A DNA stretch of 64,000 nt from Flavobacteriaceae bacterium UBA4166 (GTDB taxonomy: Bacteria > Bacteroidota > Bacteroidia > Flavobacteriales > Flavobacteriaceae). Shown here one piece after another: positions 54,328 to 62,941 of this stretch. Made by a program: the position numbers and the translations under genes. Location of the stretch: positions 3,124-67,123 of the forward strand of contig DFVG01000008.1 in the NCBI GenBank assembly GCA_002379985.1. The letters are read 5' to 3'. The stretch's first letter is position 1. Each line of letters begins with the position of its first letter. The notes under the pieces are model-generated. The model saw nothing but the letters and a program-made list of their open reading frames with translations, had not been told where the DNA came from and did no database searches.

Positions 54328-56016
54328 ATGAATTTTAGAAAAACTCTAGCGTTGCAGCTTGCTTTAGCCGTCGTGGCTACCACTTTTTTTGTGAGCTGTA
54401 GCAAATCACGTGATTATAAAAATAGTTCTCGTGCTACCGGTTGGAAAATGAACTCCAAAGACGGTGGTTTTCAGTACAATCCAAAAGCAAAGGAGCAAGA
54501 AACCGGTCCCGGTCTCGTCTTTATTGAAGGTGGTACCTTTACGATGGGTAGAGTGCAGGACGACCCTATGCATGATTGGAACAACAGCCCCAACCAGCAA
54601 CACGTTCAGTCCTTCTACATGGATGAAACGGAAGTTACCAACCTTATGTATTTAGAATATTTGGATTGGTTAAAAGGGGTCTTCCCTCCAACAGAAGATA
54701 ATTACCGAAGAATTTACGAAGGCGCTCTTCCAGACACCTTGGTGTGGAGAAACCGACTTGGTTTTAATGAGGTAATGACCAATAACTACTTACGCCACCC
54801 GGCCTATGCAGATTATCCGGTGGTTGGAGTAAGTTGGATTCAAGCAGTTGAATTTAGTAACTGGAGAACCGACCGTGTCAACGAATTGATTTTGGAAGAA
54901 GAAGGTTTCACTTCCAGAAATGCTCGTTACGAAGTAGAGCCAGGAGAAACCTTCAGTACAGAAACCTATCTGAACAGCCCAACGAAAACCTACGGTGGAA
55001 ATGACTCCATTACGAGAGGTGGAAAAAGATCAGAGTCGCTAGCTCGAAGAAATGAAGACAGTACCAACTTATATGTACAACGTAAAGATGGTTTACTGCT
55101 TCCGTCCTACCGCCTTCCTACAGAGGCAGAATGGGAATACGCAGCACTCGGACTCGTAAGTTTAAGAAATTACAATGTGTATCGCGGAAGAAAGAAATAT
55201 CCATGGGATGGTCAATATACCCGTTCCGGAAAACGCCGAAGCCGCGGCGATCAATTAGCGAACTTTAAACAAGGTGATGGTGACTACGGTGGAATTGCCG
55301 GATGGAGCGATGACGGAGCTGATATCACTGCGGAAGTGAAATCATACGAGCCTAATGAATTTGGACTCTATGATATGGCCGGAAACGTGGCCGAATGGGT
55401 TGCCGATGTTTACCGCCCAATTGTTGATGATGAGTTTAACGACTTCAACTATTATCGTGGAAATGTGTATACTAAAAATGCTATTGGCGAAGACGGACAG
55501 GTAAAAGTAGTGACGGCAGATTCTATTGTATATGACACCCTGAGCAACGGTAAAATTGTTGCAAGAAATCTTCCAGGAGAAATTCTACAAGTACCGGTTG
55601 ACGAAACAGAAACCTACTTAAGAACTAATTTCTCTACCAGTGATAACCGTGATTATCGCGACGGAGACAAGCGTTCTACACGTTACTATCAATCGTTTAG
55701 CAGTGATTTCTACGATGCCGGAGATAGCGAAGTAGATAATAGCAAGCGCATGTACAACTCTCCAAAACACGAGGTATATGCCGATAGCACCGGAAAATTA
55801 GAGCGTCAATACGATGAATCTACGAAACGTACCACACTCATCAACAATGAGGTGCGTGTGTATAAAGGTGGTTCATGGAGAGATCGCGACTACTGGTTAG
55901 ACCCTGCACAACGCCGCTATTTCCCGCAGGATATGGCAACCGACTATATCGGATTTAGATGTGCGATGTCTCGTGTAGGCTCAAAATCACAAAAAGGAAA
56001 ACGACCAAGACACTAG
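54328..56016 (+). CDS. gldJ: Gliding motility/T9SS lipoprotein GldJ
   Basis: 562 aa lipoprotein required for gliding and T9SS function in Flavobacterium johnsoniae. The lipobox is FVSC with Cys24. The body is a formylglycine-generating-enzyme (FGE-sulfatase) fold: FIEGGTFTMGRVQDD, YPVVGVSWIQAVEFSNWR, LPTEAEWEYAAL, YDMAGNVAEWVADVY and a final VYKGGSWRDRDYWLDPAQR... IGFRCAMSR, with catalytic cysteines not evident. Beside porU and ahead of murF, the same order as in other gliding flavobacteria. Confidence 0.95.
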   Translation: MNFRKTLALQLALAVVATTFFVSCSKSRDYKNSSRATGWKMNSKDGGFQYNPKAKEQETGPGLVFIEGGTFTMGRVQDDPMHDWNNSPNQQHVQSFYMDETEVTNLMYLEYLDWLKGVFPPTEDNYRRIYEGALPDTLVWRNRLGFNEVMTNNYLRHPAYADYPVVGVSWIQAVEFSNWRTDRVNELILEEEGFTSRNARYEVEPGETFSTETYLNSPTKTYGGNDSITRGGKRSESLARRNEDSTNLYVQRKDGLLLPSYRLPTEAEWEYAALGLVSLRNYNVYRGRKKYPWDGQYTRSGKRRSRGDQLANFKQGDGDYGGIAGWSDDGADITAEVKSYEPNEFGLYDMAGNVAEWVADVYRPIVDDEFNDFNYYRGNVYTKNAIGEDGQVKVVTADSIVYDTLSNGKIVARNLPGEILQVPVDETETYLRTNFSTSDNRDYRDGDKRSTRYYQSFSSDFYDAGDSEVDNSKRMYNSPKHEVYADSTGKLERQYDESTKRTTLINNEVRVYKGGSWRDRDYWLDPAQRRYFPQDMATDYIGFRCAMSRVGSKSQKGKRPRH

Positions 56017-56038
56017 AATAGGTCGAACATTATAAAAT

Positions 56039-56070
56039 AAACCCTCCATGCTTTCATGCGAGGGTTTTTT
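56039..56070 (+). terminator. Intrinsic terminator after gldJ
   Basis: AACCCTC pairs with GAGGGTT and CATG with CATG around a CTTT loop, with one bulged C, then TTTTTT. It separates gldJ from murF and shows that the ATG at 56056 inside the hairpin is not the murF start. Confidence 0.85.
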
Positions 56071-56100
56071 AGTACCTTCCCGTTTCTTAATTTGTTACCA

Positions 56101-57378
56101 TTGACACCTGAAACCCTATACCCTTATTTTGCTGAATGTAACGGCGTAAGCACCGACACCCGTAATATCCTTCCAAACAGTCTGTTCTTCGCATTGAAAG
56201 GCGATCGATTCAACGGAAATACGTTTGCAAAACAAGCGCTTGATAACGGAGCTCGCTACGCTGTAATTGATGAAAAGGAATTTGAAATTCCGGGGAAGAC
56301 ATTGCTATGTAACGATGTCTTGAGCACACTACAGGAACTTGCCTCGTTTCATAGAAAAAAACTTCAGCTACCAATCATCGGACTCACAGGAAGCAATGGT
56401 AAAACGACTACCAAAGAACTGGTAAATGCTGTATTGTCGAAGCGCTATAAAACTATTGCCACAAAAGGTAATTTGAATAATCACATTGGTGTACCCCTTA
56501 CATTGCTTCGAATGACAGAAGCGACAGAGATCGGAATTGTAGAAATGGGGGCAAACCACCTGGGAGAGATCAAGTTTTTGAGCGAACTTGCCATGCCGGA
56601 CTTCGGATATATTACCAATTTTGGGAAAGCCCATATTGAAGGCTTCGGAAGCTTGGAAGGCGTGGTTCAAGGGAAAACCGAATTGTACAGATATCTTCGA
56701 GATACTGACAACACCGTTTTCATCAATATCCAAGACGAGAAACAATGCAACCATTCTGAAGGAATAGACCGTATTACTTTCGGGCCGAAAAACGCAGACA
56801 TTTCAGTATCTATGATTACTGATGATCCTACGGTAACGGTTCTGTATGATGGCAAAACAATTAAGAGCCATCTCATTGGAAACTATCACTTCGGAAATAT
56901 TGCTGCAGCCATCGCCATAGGAGCGCATTTTAATGTTTCTTCAGCAGCCATAAAAAAAGCCATCGAAGGGTACGTTCCCCAAATGAACCGTAGTGAACAA
57001 CGAGAGCATCACGGCCATCATCTGATCTTAGACGCCTACAATGCAAACCCTACGAGTATGGAAGCAGCTTTGAAACACTTTTCCAAACTAAAGGCTTCCC
57101 ATAAGATTGCCATTTTGGGTGATATGTTTGAATTGGGCCCTTCCGCCGCCGCCGAGCATCAACATATTACCGATCTGGTGAGTGAACAATCTATTGATCA
57201 GGTGTATTTGGTGGGAGCGAATTTTGCAGCCACTCAACATCAGAGAACCCATATTCGTTCCTTTAATGATTTTGAGGCTTTTTCTGAATTTCTTCGGAAC
57301 GAGAAGATACCCAAAAGTCACATTCTCATCAAAGGAAGTAGAGGTATGGCGTTGGAGCGAGCGCTCCCTTATCTGTAG
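56101..57378 (+). CDS. murF: UDP-N-acetylmuramoyl-tripeptide--D-alanyl-D-alanine ligase
   Basis: About 425 aa. It adds D-Ala-D-Ala to UDP-MurNAc-tripeptide in peptidoglycan synthesis. The N-terminal domain has GVSTDTRNILPNSLFFAL, the ATP loop GLTGSNGKTT (94-103), the central NIGIVEMGANHLGEI-type block (as EIGIVEMGANHLGEIKFL), and the C-terminal LDAYNANPTSMEAAL. The start is placed at TTG 56101 because family members begin just before the LYPYF helix and the only in-frame ATG upstream lies in the gldJ terminator; TTG 56092 is an alternative. Confidence 0.9.
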   Translation: MTPETLYPYFAECNGVSTDTRNILPNSLFFALKGDRFNGNTFAKQALDNGARYAVIDEKEFEIPGKTLLCNDVLSTLQELASFHRKKLQLPIIGLTGSNGKTTTKELVNAVLSKRYKTIATKGNLNNHIGVPLTLLRMTEATEIGIVEMGANHLGEIKFLSELAMPDFGYITNFGKAHIEGFGSLEGVVQGKTELYRYLRDTDNTVFINIQDEKQCNHSEGIDRITFGPKNADISVSMITDDPTVTVLYDGKTIKSHLIGNYHFGNIAAAIAIGAHFNVSSAAIKKAIEGYVPQMNRSEQREHHGHHLILDAYNANPTSMEAALKHFSKLKASHKIAILGDMFELGPSAAAEHQHITDLVSEQSIDQVYLVGANFAATQHQRTHIRSFNDFEAFSEFLRNEKIPKSHILIKGSRGMALERALPYL

Positions 57379-57419
57379 AAATTTGCCATTCTCTTAACAA
57401 TATTTGTTTAACATATAGT

Positions 57420-57427
57420 TATTTTTG
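57420..57427 (+). promoter_or_regulatory. Bacteroidota -7 promoter element for the photolyase operon
   Basis: TATTTTTG, an exact TAnnTTTG match, ending 8 bp before the DUF2256 ATG. A TTTG at 57403-57406 is slightly too close to be the upstream element. Confidence 0.5.
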
Positions 57428-57435
57428 TTAGACAA

Positions 57436-57579
57436 ATGAAGCCTTCAGAACGTCCTTCAAAGATTTGCCCGGTTTGTAAACGACCTTTTCAATGGCGAAA
57501 AAAGTGGGAACGCGATTGGGAATCGGTTATTTATTGCAGTAACGCATGTCGAAAGAAAAAGAACACAGTACAGCCTTAG
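57436..57579 (+). CDS. DUF2256 small zinc-ribbon protein
   Basis: 47 aa. Four cysteines form a CPVC ... CSNAC ribbon (Cys11, Cys14, Cys34, Cys38), with a basic tryptophan-rich centre (FQWRKKWERDW). This is the DUF2256 pattern, often found beside photolyases. It overlaps the next gene, CRY-DASH, by 34 bp in a different frame, so the two are coupled. Nucleic-acid binding is likely from the zinc ribbon and basic tail but unproven. Confidence 0.85.
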   Translation: MKPSERPSKICPVCKRPFQWRKKWERDWESVIYCSNACRKKKNTVQP

Positions 57580-58865
57580 TTTGGTTTCGGAACGATCTCC
57601 GTACGACAGATCAACATTCTTTGTATCAAGCAGTCAACAATCATAGCCGAGTCATTGGAGTCTATTGTTTTGATCCTCGACAGTTTCAAAAAGACCGCTT
57701 CGGATTTCCTAAAACCGGTGCCTTTAGAGCAGCCTTTTTGCGCGAAACCGTGCAACAGCTTCAACAGGCTTTGAAACAACTCAACATCCCTTTATTTATT
57801 TCTAATGAAGCACCCGAAGAAGCTATCCCTTCCCTCGTTTCAGAATATAATATTACGTCCATATATGCCCAAAAAGAATGGACGCAGGAAGAGCAAGCTG
57901 TAATGCATTCCCTTCAAAAGAGTACAGAAAACCATTCAGTAACCTTTAACACCGTCTACGACCAATTTCTGTATCATCCAGAGGATCTCTCTTTTTCCAT
58001 ACATTCAGTTCCTAAAGTCTTTACTGATTTCAGAAAAAAAATTGAGAAAAAAATAGGCATTCGAAATACCGTGAGTGTAAATTTTATGCCTTCTGAAAAT
58101 TACTTTGACACCCACACTTCCCTACCCTCTTGGCAACAACTAGATTTGGAGCCTCCTGAGCCACATCCTGATTCGGCCTTCCCATTCTCGGGTGGAGAGC
58201 AAGCAGCCCAAAATCGACTCGAACACTATTTGTTTGAGACACACTTATTGAGTACCTACAAGCAAACGCGAAACGGACTCATAGGTACGGCATACAGCTC
58301 TAAATTTTCTCCTTGGTTGGCTAACGGAAGTCTTTCTCCTCGCACTATCTTCGAAGCGGTACAACGTTATGAAAAAGAAGTCGAGAAAAACCAAGATACC
58401 TATTGGTTGATCTTTGAATTGATCTGGCGTGATTTCTTTAAATATATTTCGTTAAAGCACGGAAACGAAATTTTTAAGCGTAAGGGTATTCTAAATAAAG
58501 ATTACGAATGGGACACCGACTGGGAACTTATAAACCGTTGGATCGCCGGTGAAACGGAATCAGATTTTGTTAATGCTAACATGATCGAGTTTCAAAAAAC
58601 AGGCTGGATGAGCAATCGGGGTCGGCAAAATGTCGCCTCTTATTTCGCTAAAGAACTACATCAAGATTGGCGGATTGGCGCGGCCTATTTTGAGTCGCAA
58701 TTACTCGATTATGACGTTCACAGCAACTACGGAAACTGGATGTACGTAGCCGGAGTGGGAAACGACCCGAGAAATCGAAAATTTGATGTAGAAAAGCAAG
58801 CTGAACGATACGACGAAGATGGGGCCTTTCGGGATTTATGGTTTTCAGAAAAAGCACCACTATGA
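57546..58865 (+). CDS. Cryptochrome/photolyase of the DASH family
   Basis: 439 aa FAD enzyme. The N-terminal photolyase domain starts ALVWFRNDLRTTDQHSL, and the antenna-binding domain runs to ~130. The FAD domain contains TYKQTRNGLIGTAYSSKFSPWLANGSLSPR, FELIWRDFFKYISLKHG, and NRGRQNVASYF ... YDVHSNYGNWMYVAGVGNDPR, the DASH signature. DASH proteins repair cyclobutane dimers in single-stranded DNA and may signal light. The second gene of the operon. It overlaps DUF2256 by 34 bp and the next photolyase gene by ATGA. Confidence 0.93.
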   Translation: MSKEKEHSTALVWFRNDLRTTDQHSLYQAVNNHSRVIGVYCFDPRQFQKDRFGFPKTGAFRAAFLRETVQQLQQALKQLNIPLFISNEAPEEAIPSLVSEYNITSIYAQKEWTQEEQAVMHSLQKSTENHSVTFNTVYDQFLYHPEDLSFSIHSVPKVFTDFRKKIEKKIGIRNTVSVNFMPSENYFDTHTSLPSWQQLDLEPPEPHPDSAFPFSGGEQAAQNRLEHYLFETHLLSTYKQTRNGLIGTAYSSKFSPWLANGSLSPRTIFEAVQRYEKEVEKNQDTYWLIFELIWRDFFKYISLKHGNEIFKRKGILNKDYEWDTDWELINRWIAGETESDFVNANMIEFQKTGWMSNRGRQNVASYFAKELHQDWRIGAAYFESQLLDYDVHSNYGNWMYVAGVGNDPRNRKFDVEKQAERYDEDGAFRDLWFSEKAPL

Positions 58866-60397
58866 AAACACTACGACTTATTTTAGGCGATCAATTGAAT
58901 TATAAGCACTCTTGGTTTAAGGACACTGAGGAGGACGTTCTGTATTATATGGCAGAAATGCGACAGGAAACGGACTATGTGGCGCATCACATCCAAAAGG
59001 TAGTAGGATTTTTTGCCGCCATGCGGAATTTTTCGGAATGGCTCTCGGAACGTGGACACGAAGTTATTTATCATACCTTAGATACTGATGAAAATCAGCA
59101 AGCGCTTCCGAAGAACCTGAAGGCCTTGATCGCCTCGACTGACATTGAAAAATTTGAATACTTGCTTCCGGATGAATACCGATTGGACCTTCAGTTACAA
59201 GAATTCTGTGACACTCTAGAGATTCCTACTGAAGCATTTGACACCGAACATTTTCTGACGACAAGAGAAGAGTTATCCGCTTTCTTTTCCGACAAGAAAA
59301 CCTACACCATGGAATATTTCTACCGCTATATGCGGAAGAAACAAGATATTTTAATGGTTAATGACAAAGACCCCGTAGGAGGCAAATGGAATTACGATAA
59401 AAGCAATCGAAAAAAGTGGAAAGGTACTCCTGAAATTCCGCATGATAAAGGCTTTCGTAAAGACGTAACTAAACTCCTTGCTTTGATCGAATCTCACGAG
59501 ATCAAAACCATAGGAACCATTGATCCGGAACAATTTCGTTGGCCTACTTCCCGAAGCGATAGCTTGCAAGTGCTTCGTTATTTTACAAAAGAACTCTTAC
59601 CGCATTTTGGTGATTATCAAGATGCAATGGACCCTGACGAACCCTTTTTATTTCACAGTAAATTATCATTTGCACTTAATACTAAAATGATCAGTCCGAA
59701 AGAAGTCATCAATGCTGTTATTGACGCTTGGGAGGAAGATAAAGAGCGTATCGATATCTCTCAGGTGGAAGGGTACATTCGGCAAATCCTTGGTTGGCGG
59801 GAGTTCATGCGCGGCATGTATTGGTTAGAGATGCCCGGTTTCAGACGTTCTAATAAACTAGACAATCAAAACAACCTTCCTGAATTCTATTGGACGGGTA
59901 ACACGAAAATGAACTGTCTCCATCACGCCATCAAGCAAAGCTTGGATCATGCATATGCGCATCACATTCAACGTTTAATGATCACCGGAAATTTTGCCTT
60001 GCTCATGCAAGTTCATCCCAACGAAGTTGACGATTGGTATTTAGGGATCTATATAGACGCGATTGAATGGGTGGAAATTACCAATACCCGAGGGATGAGT
60101 CAGTTTGCCGATGGCGGAAAGATCGCTACAAAGCCCTACGTTTCCAGCGGAAGCTACATCAATAAAATGAGCAATTATTGTGGTGACTGCCAATATAAAG
60201 TATCTAAGAAGACCGGGGACGATGCTTGTCCGTTTAACAGCTTATATTGGAACTTTCTCGATGAAAAACGAGATCATTTTAAGGATAATCAACGTATGGG
60301 GATGATGATGAACCTTTTGGAAAAGATGAATAAGGAAACGCTATCAGCACATAAAAAGCGTGCGCAACACATTATAAAAAACCCTGATGAATACTAA
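58862..60397 (+). CDS. Iron-sulfur (6-4)-type photolyase (PhrB/FeS-BCP clade)
   Basis: 511 aa. It starts LRLILGDQLNYKHSWF, the mark of this clade. Four cysteines (352 in KMNCLHHA, 440 and 443 in YCGDC, 456 in DDACPFN) fit the [4Fe-4S] site of bacterial (6-4) photolyases such as PhrB. FAD-domain motifs include QILGWREFMRGMYW and TGNFALLMQVHPNEVDDWYL. It would repair (6-4) photoproducts using light. Overlaps its neighbours by 4 bp (CRY-DASH) and 11 bp (TIGR03643). Confidence 0.93.
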   Translation: MKTLRLILGDQLNYKHSWFKDTEEDVLYYMAEMRQETDYVAHHIQKVVGFFAAMRNFSEWLSERGHEVIYHTLDTDENQQALPKNLKALIASTDIEKFEYLLPDEYRLDLQLQEFCDTLEIPTEAFDTEHFLTTREELSAFFSDKKTYTMEYFYRYMRKKQDILMVNDKDPVGGKWNYDKSNRKKWKGTPEIPHDKGFRKDVTKLLALIESHEIKTIGTIDPEQFRWPTSRSDSLQVLRYFTKELLPHFGDYQDAMDPDEPFLFHSKLSFALNTKMISPKEVINAVIDAWEEDKERIDISQVEGYIRQILGWREFMRGMYWLEMPGFRRSNKLDNQNNLPEFYWTGNTKMNCLHHAIKQSLDHAYAHHIQRLMITGNFALLMQVHPNEVDDWYLGIYIDAIEWVEITNTRGMSQFADGGKIATKPYVSSGSYINKMSNYCGDCQYKVSKKTGDDACPFNSLYWNFLDEKRDHFKDNQRMGMMMNLLEKMNKETLSAHKKRAQHIIKNPDEY

Positions 60398-60677
60398 AGA
60401 GTTTACAGAAAGAGAACGAGATAGAATTATTGAAATGGCTTGGGAAGACCGCACTCCTTTTGAGGCGATCACTTTTCAATTTGACCTCACCGAAGAAGAG
60501 GTCATCACATTTATGCGGCGGAATATGAAAGCGTCCAGTTTTAGAATGTGGCGAAAACGAGTGCAAGGTCGTTCGACCAAACATGCCAAATTACGTACCT
60601 TTGATAACGGAGAAGGTAGGTTTAAGTGTTCGCGCCAACGCGCGATTACACATAATAAGATTTCCAAACGATCATGA
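60387..60677 (+). CDS. TIGR03643/DUF2805 small basic protein
   Basis: 96 aa. It has helical ERERDRIIEMAWEDRTPFEAI and a recognition-like EEVITFMRRNMKASSFRMWRKRVQGR segment that resembles a helix-turn-helix. The second half is strongly basic (KHAKLRTF, CSRQRAITHNKISKR). It matches the TIGR03643 family, known only from its position beside photolyases. It overlaps the photolyase gene by 11 bp and the DUF2452 gene by ATGA. A DNA-binding or regulatory role is inferred. Confidence 0.85.
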   Translation: MNTKEFTERERDRIIEMAWEDRTPFEAITFQFDLTEEEVITFMRRNMKASSFRMWRKRVQGRSTKHAKLRTFDNGEGRFKCSRQRAITHNKISKRS

Positions 60678-61087
60678 GTAAAGAGAAAAAACCCGATCAA
60701 GTAGTCTATGACGAACAGCAACAACGTTATGATGCTGCCCTCAAGGCGTATGGAACGAATCTAGGTGCGCCGGCAATTACCACCCACGACACAACACATT
60801 GGAAAAATAGAAACATTGAGAAGGTAAATAAGGAATTGTCAACGCGCTATCAAGAACTGAAAAAACAGTTTGACACCCTCCGTTCAGAATATGAGTACAA
60901 TAACTTGATTTATAACGCGCGCTTCCAGTTCGAACCGAATGTAGGCGCTACCTATTATTTGTATCGAGACAAAAAAGAGCAAACCTTTCTTTCACCCATC
61001 GCTCCCGATGAATGTAATTTTGACTATGTAGGAACGTTTCAGTTAACAGCTGACAAGCTTTGGAAAAAATTACCGGACCCTCAGTAA
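60674..61087 (+). CDS. DUF2452 protein
   Basis: 137 aa, cytoplasmic, no cysteine-rich or membrane features. A polar N-terminus (DQVVYDEQQQRYDAAL), a helical coiled-coil-like middle (VNKELSTRYQELKKQFDTLRSEYEYN), and a C-terminal YYLYRDKKEQTFLSPIAPDEC segment are typical of DUF2452. Family function unknown. It is the last of five overlapping genes in the photolyase operon. Confidence 0.85.
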   Translation: MSKEKKPDQVVYDEQQQRYDAALKAYGTNLGAPAITTHDTTHWKNRNIEKVNKELSTRYQELKKQFDTLRSEYEYNNLIYNARFQFEPNVGATYYLYRDKKEQTFLSPIAPDECNFDYVGTFQLTADKLWKKLPDPQ

Positions 61088-61197
61088 GCAACAGCATTGC
61101 TTTCAACAATCATTTCATTAGATTTCCTTATACGTTAGGGAATTTATAATTTCGGTTAAAGGGCGTTAAAACGCTTTATTTCAGACTGCTATTGCTG

Positions 61198-61205
61198 TAT
61201 CTTTA
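61198..61205 (+). promoter_or_regulatory. Probable -7 element for dps
   Basis: TATCTTTA, one mismatch from TAnnTTTG, 28 bp before the dps ATG. The remainder of the 146-bp gap after the photolyase operon shows only a weak GCGT/ACGC hairpin near 61161-61175. Confidence 0.35.
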
Positions 61206-61233
61206 TACTGAAAAATTACCAAATATACAGCAT

Positions 61234-61737
61234 ATGAATTACTTAGAAGAACAAGAAAAACTACATAAGCCTACGGTTAAGGAGTTGAATATTTTACTAG
61301 CAGATTATCACTTATACTACCAAAAACTTCGAAACTTTCACTGGAACATCCTTGGAGAAAACTTTTTCGATCTACATCTCAAGTTCGAAGAGTTATATAT
61401 GGACGCTCGTGAAAAGATTGATGAAATTGCTGAGCGTATTTTGACACTGAATTTCCACCCGATGAGCAAATACAGTGATTATTTAGAAATTTCGAATATT
61501 GACGAAGAAAAGTCTTTGATCGATGATAAAAAGATGGTGGCTTGTTTGATTGAAGACCACGGGAAACTCTTAGAGCAAATGAAGAAGGTAGTAAAAGAGG
61601 CCGATGAAACCGGTGATGAAGGTACCATCGATCTTATTGGTGCTTACATTCGCTATTTGGAAAAAGCCAGTTGGATGTTGAATGCTTGGTCAAAACGCGG
61701 AAAGGAACGCCTCAACAGCAGTATCTTAAAAGAATAA
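61234..61737 (+). CDS. dps: Dps-family DNA-protection ferritin
   Basis: 167 aa. It forms a 12-mer shell that oxidises and stores iron with peroxide and so protects DNA. Ferroxidase residues lie in NFHWNILGENFFDLHLKFEELYMDAREKIDEIAERI: the His, Asp and Glu positions of the family are all present. The start at 61234 (MNYLEEQEK) is chosen, since the longer frame begins near the promoter element. Its own terminator follows. Confidence 0.93.
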   Translation: MNYLEEQEKLHKPTVKELNILLADYHLYYQKLRNFHWNILGENFFDLHLKFEELYMDAREKIDEIAERILTLNFHPMSKYSDYLEISNIDEEKSLIDDKKMVACLIEDHGKLLEQMKKVVKEADETGDEGTIDLIGAYIRYLEKASWMLNAWSKRGKERLNSSILKE

Positions 61738-61760
61738 TTTGAAAGAAAGCACAAAAAACG

Positions 61761-61788
61761 AAAACCCACATTTAATGTGGGTTTTTTT
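61761..61788. terminator. Bidirectional intrinsic terminator between dps and the yitT-like gene
   Basis: AAAACCCACAT pairs with ATGTGGGTTTT around a TTA loop. T-run after it on the plus strand and A-run before it, so it can stop transcription from both convergent genes (dps, plus; YitT, minus). Confidence 0.85.
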
Positions 61789-61829
61789 CTATTCAGAAAG
61801 AAAGATCCATCTCGAAAAACCGTAGTTTC

Positions 61830-62810
61830 TTAATGCAACTTTTTGAGCGGTTTCTTTTTGATCATTCCCCCTTTTGCATCTTTTACAGAGGCCATAATGA
61901 TGAACGCCTGCTCATCTACTTTATCCACTTCAGTTTGAAGTCGGCTCATCTCTAAACGCGTAATCACCGTATACACCACCATCGTATCTCTTAGGCCAAC
62001 ACCTTCCTTCTGAAATCCATTCTGAGCTTTATACAAGGTACATCCTCTGCCCAGTTTTTCAATAATCACCTTTCTGATCTCCTCGTGTTTTTCAGAAATA
62101 ATGGTCACCCCCATAAATTCTTCAATCCCATCGATCACAAAGTCGACGGTTTTAGAGGCTGCAAAATAGGTTAGGATCGCATACAATGCCGTTTCCGTAG
62201 AAAAAATATAGGCAGCCGTAAGAAAAATTGCAATGTTGAAGATCAAGATCACGTTTCCTACGGTTAGGTTTGATTTCCTACTGATGTAAATAGCCAGTAC
62301 TTCTGTACCGTCGATGATGGCGCCACCCCGTATGGCGAGCCCAATACCCAACCCCAAGAACAGACCGCCGAAAGCTGCGATAAGAATAGGCGCATCGGTA
62401 ATGGATTCCAGATGAATAAAATGTAAAGAAATAGCCAACAACGAAATTCCGATAATACTTTTAACAGCAAATCGCCTGCTTACCGCCACGTAAGCCAATG
62501 CAATGAATGGTAAGTTGATTCCGAAGATCAAAATAGGTAAAGGAACGCCCAACAACTCAGTGATGATCAAAGATATTCCTGTCACCCCACCGTCGATAAA
62601 AGAGTTAGGCAATAAAAAACCGTGTAGCCCAAAAGTAGCTGCCACTACGCCTAAAATGATATAGAAAAAATCGCGAAGCTCATGAGAGATTTCAATTTCA
62701 ACGCGCTTGGCTTTCTCTTCAACGAGGGCTTCGGTCAACTTTGTTTGGTTGTTGCGCTGGTGTCGTCTCTTAACGACCCCTTTAATAAAGTTCTTAATAA
62801 GGTGATTCAC
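61830..62810 (-). CDS. YitT-family membrane protein with DUF2179 domain
   Basis: 326 aa from a GTG at 62810 (VNHLIKNFIKG). The open frame continues 36 codons upstream to a TTG, but that stretch runs into the tRNA-Val terminator, so the shorter form is likelier. A basic leader is followed by five to six membrane segments with LPNSFIDGGVTGISLI and GLAIRGGAIIDGTEVLAI, the YitT signature. The C-terminal DUF2179 domain (GVTIISEKHEEIR ... VITRLEMSRLQTEV) is cytoplasmic. Transport role unknown. Confidence 0.85.
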   Translation of the reverse strand: MNHLIKNFIKGVVKRRHQRNNQTKLTEALVEEKAKRVEIEISHELRDFFYIILGVVAATFGLHGFLLPNSFIDGGVTGISLIITELLGVPLPILIFGINLPFIALAYVAVSRRFAVKSIIGISLLAISLHFIHLESITDAPILIAAFGGLFLGLGIGLAIRGGAIIDGTEVLAIYISRKSNLTVGNVILIFNIAIFLTAAYIFSTETALYAILTYFAASKTVDFVIDGIEEFMGVTIISEKHEEIRKVIIEKLGRGCTLYKAQNGFQKEGVGLRDTMVVYTVITRLEMSRLQTEVDKVDEQAFIIMASVKDAKGGMIKKKPLKKLH

Positions 62811-62901
62811 TGCATTTCGATTAAGGTATAAAAGATAGTATGAAGTTGTTACCTGAGCAATGAAAACCAAAAAAATAGCAAAGAAATAGGTGTCAATAAC
62901 T

Positions 62902-62930
62902 AAAAATCCCGAGAACAAACTTCCCGGGAT
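62902..62930 (-). terminator. Intrinsic terminator of tRNA-Val(GAC)
   Basis: On the minus strand, ATCCCG-GAA pairs with TTC-CGGGAT around a five-base loop (one mismatch), followed by TTTTT. It lies 11 bp after the tRNA 3' end, before the YitT gene. Confidence 0.8.
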
Positions 62931-62941
62931 GCTGCTTGATG

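Noticed and set aside
61157..61177. Terminator after the photolyase operon
   Set aside because: GCGT/ACGC stem of four pairs with wobble pairs and an interrupted T-run; too weak to call.
62811..62918. 36-codon N-terminal extension of the YitT protein from TTG 62918
   Set aside because: The extension runs into the tRNA-Val terminator hairpin; a GTG at 62810 gives the family-like basic leader.
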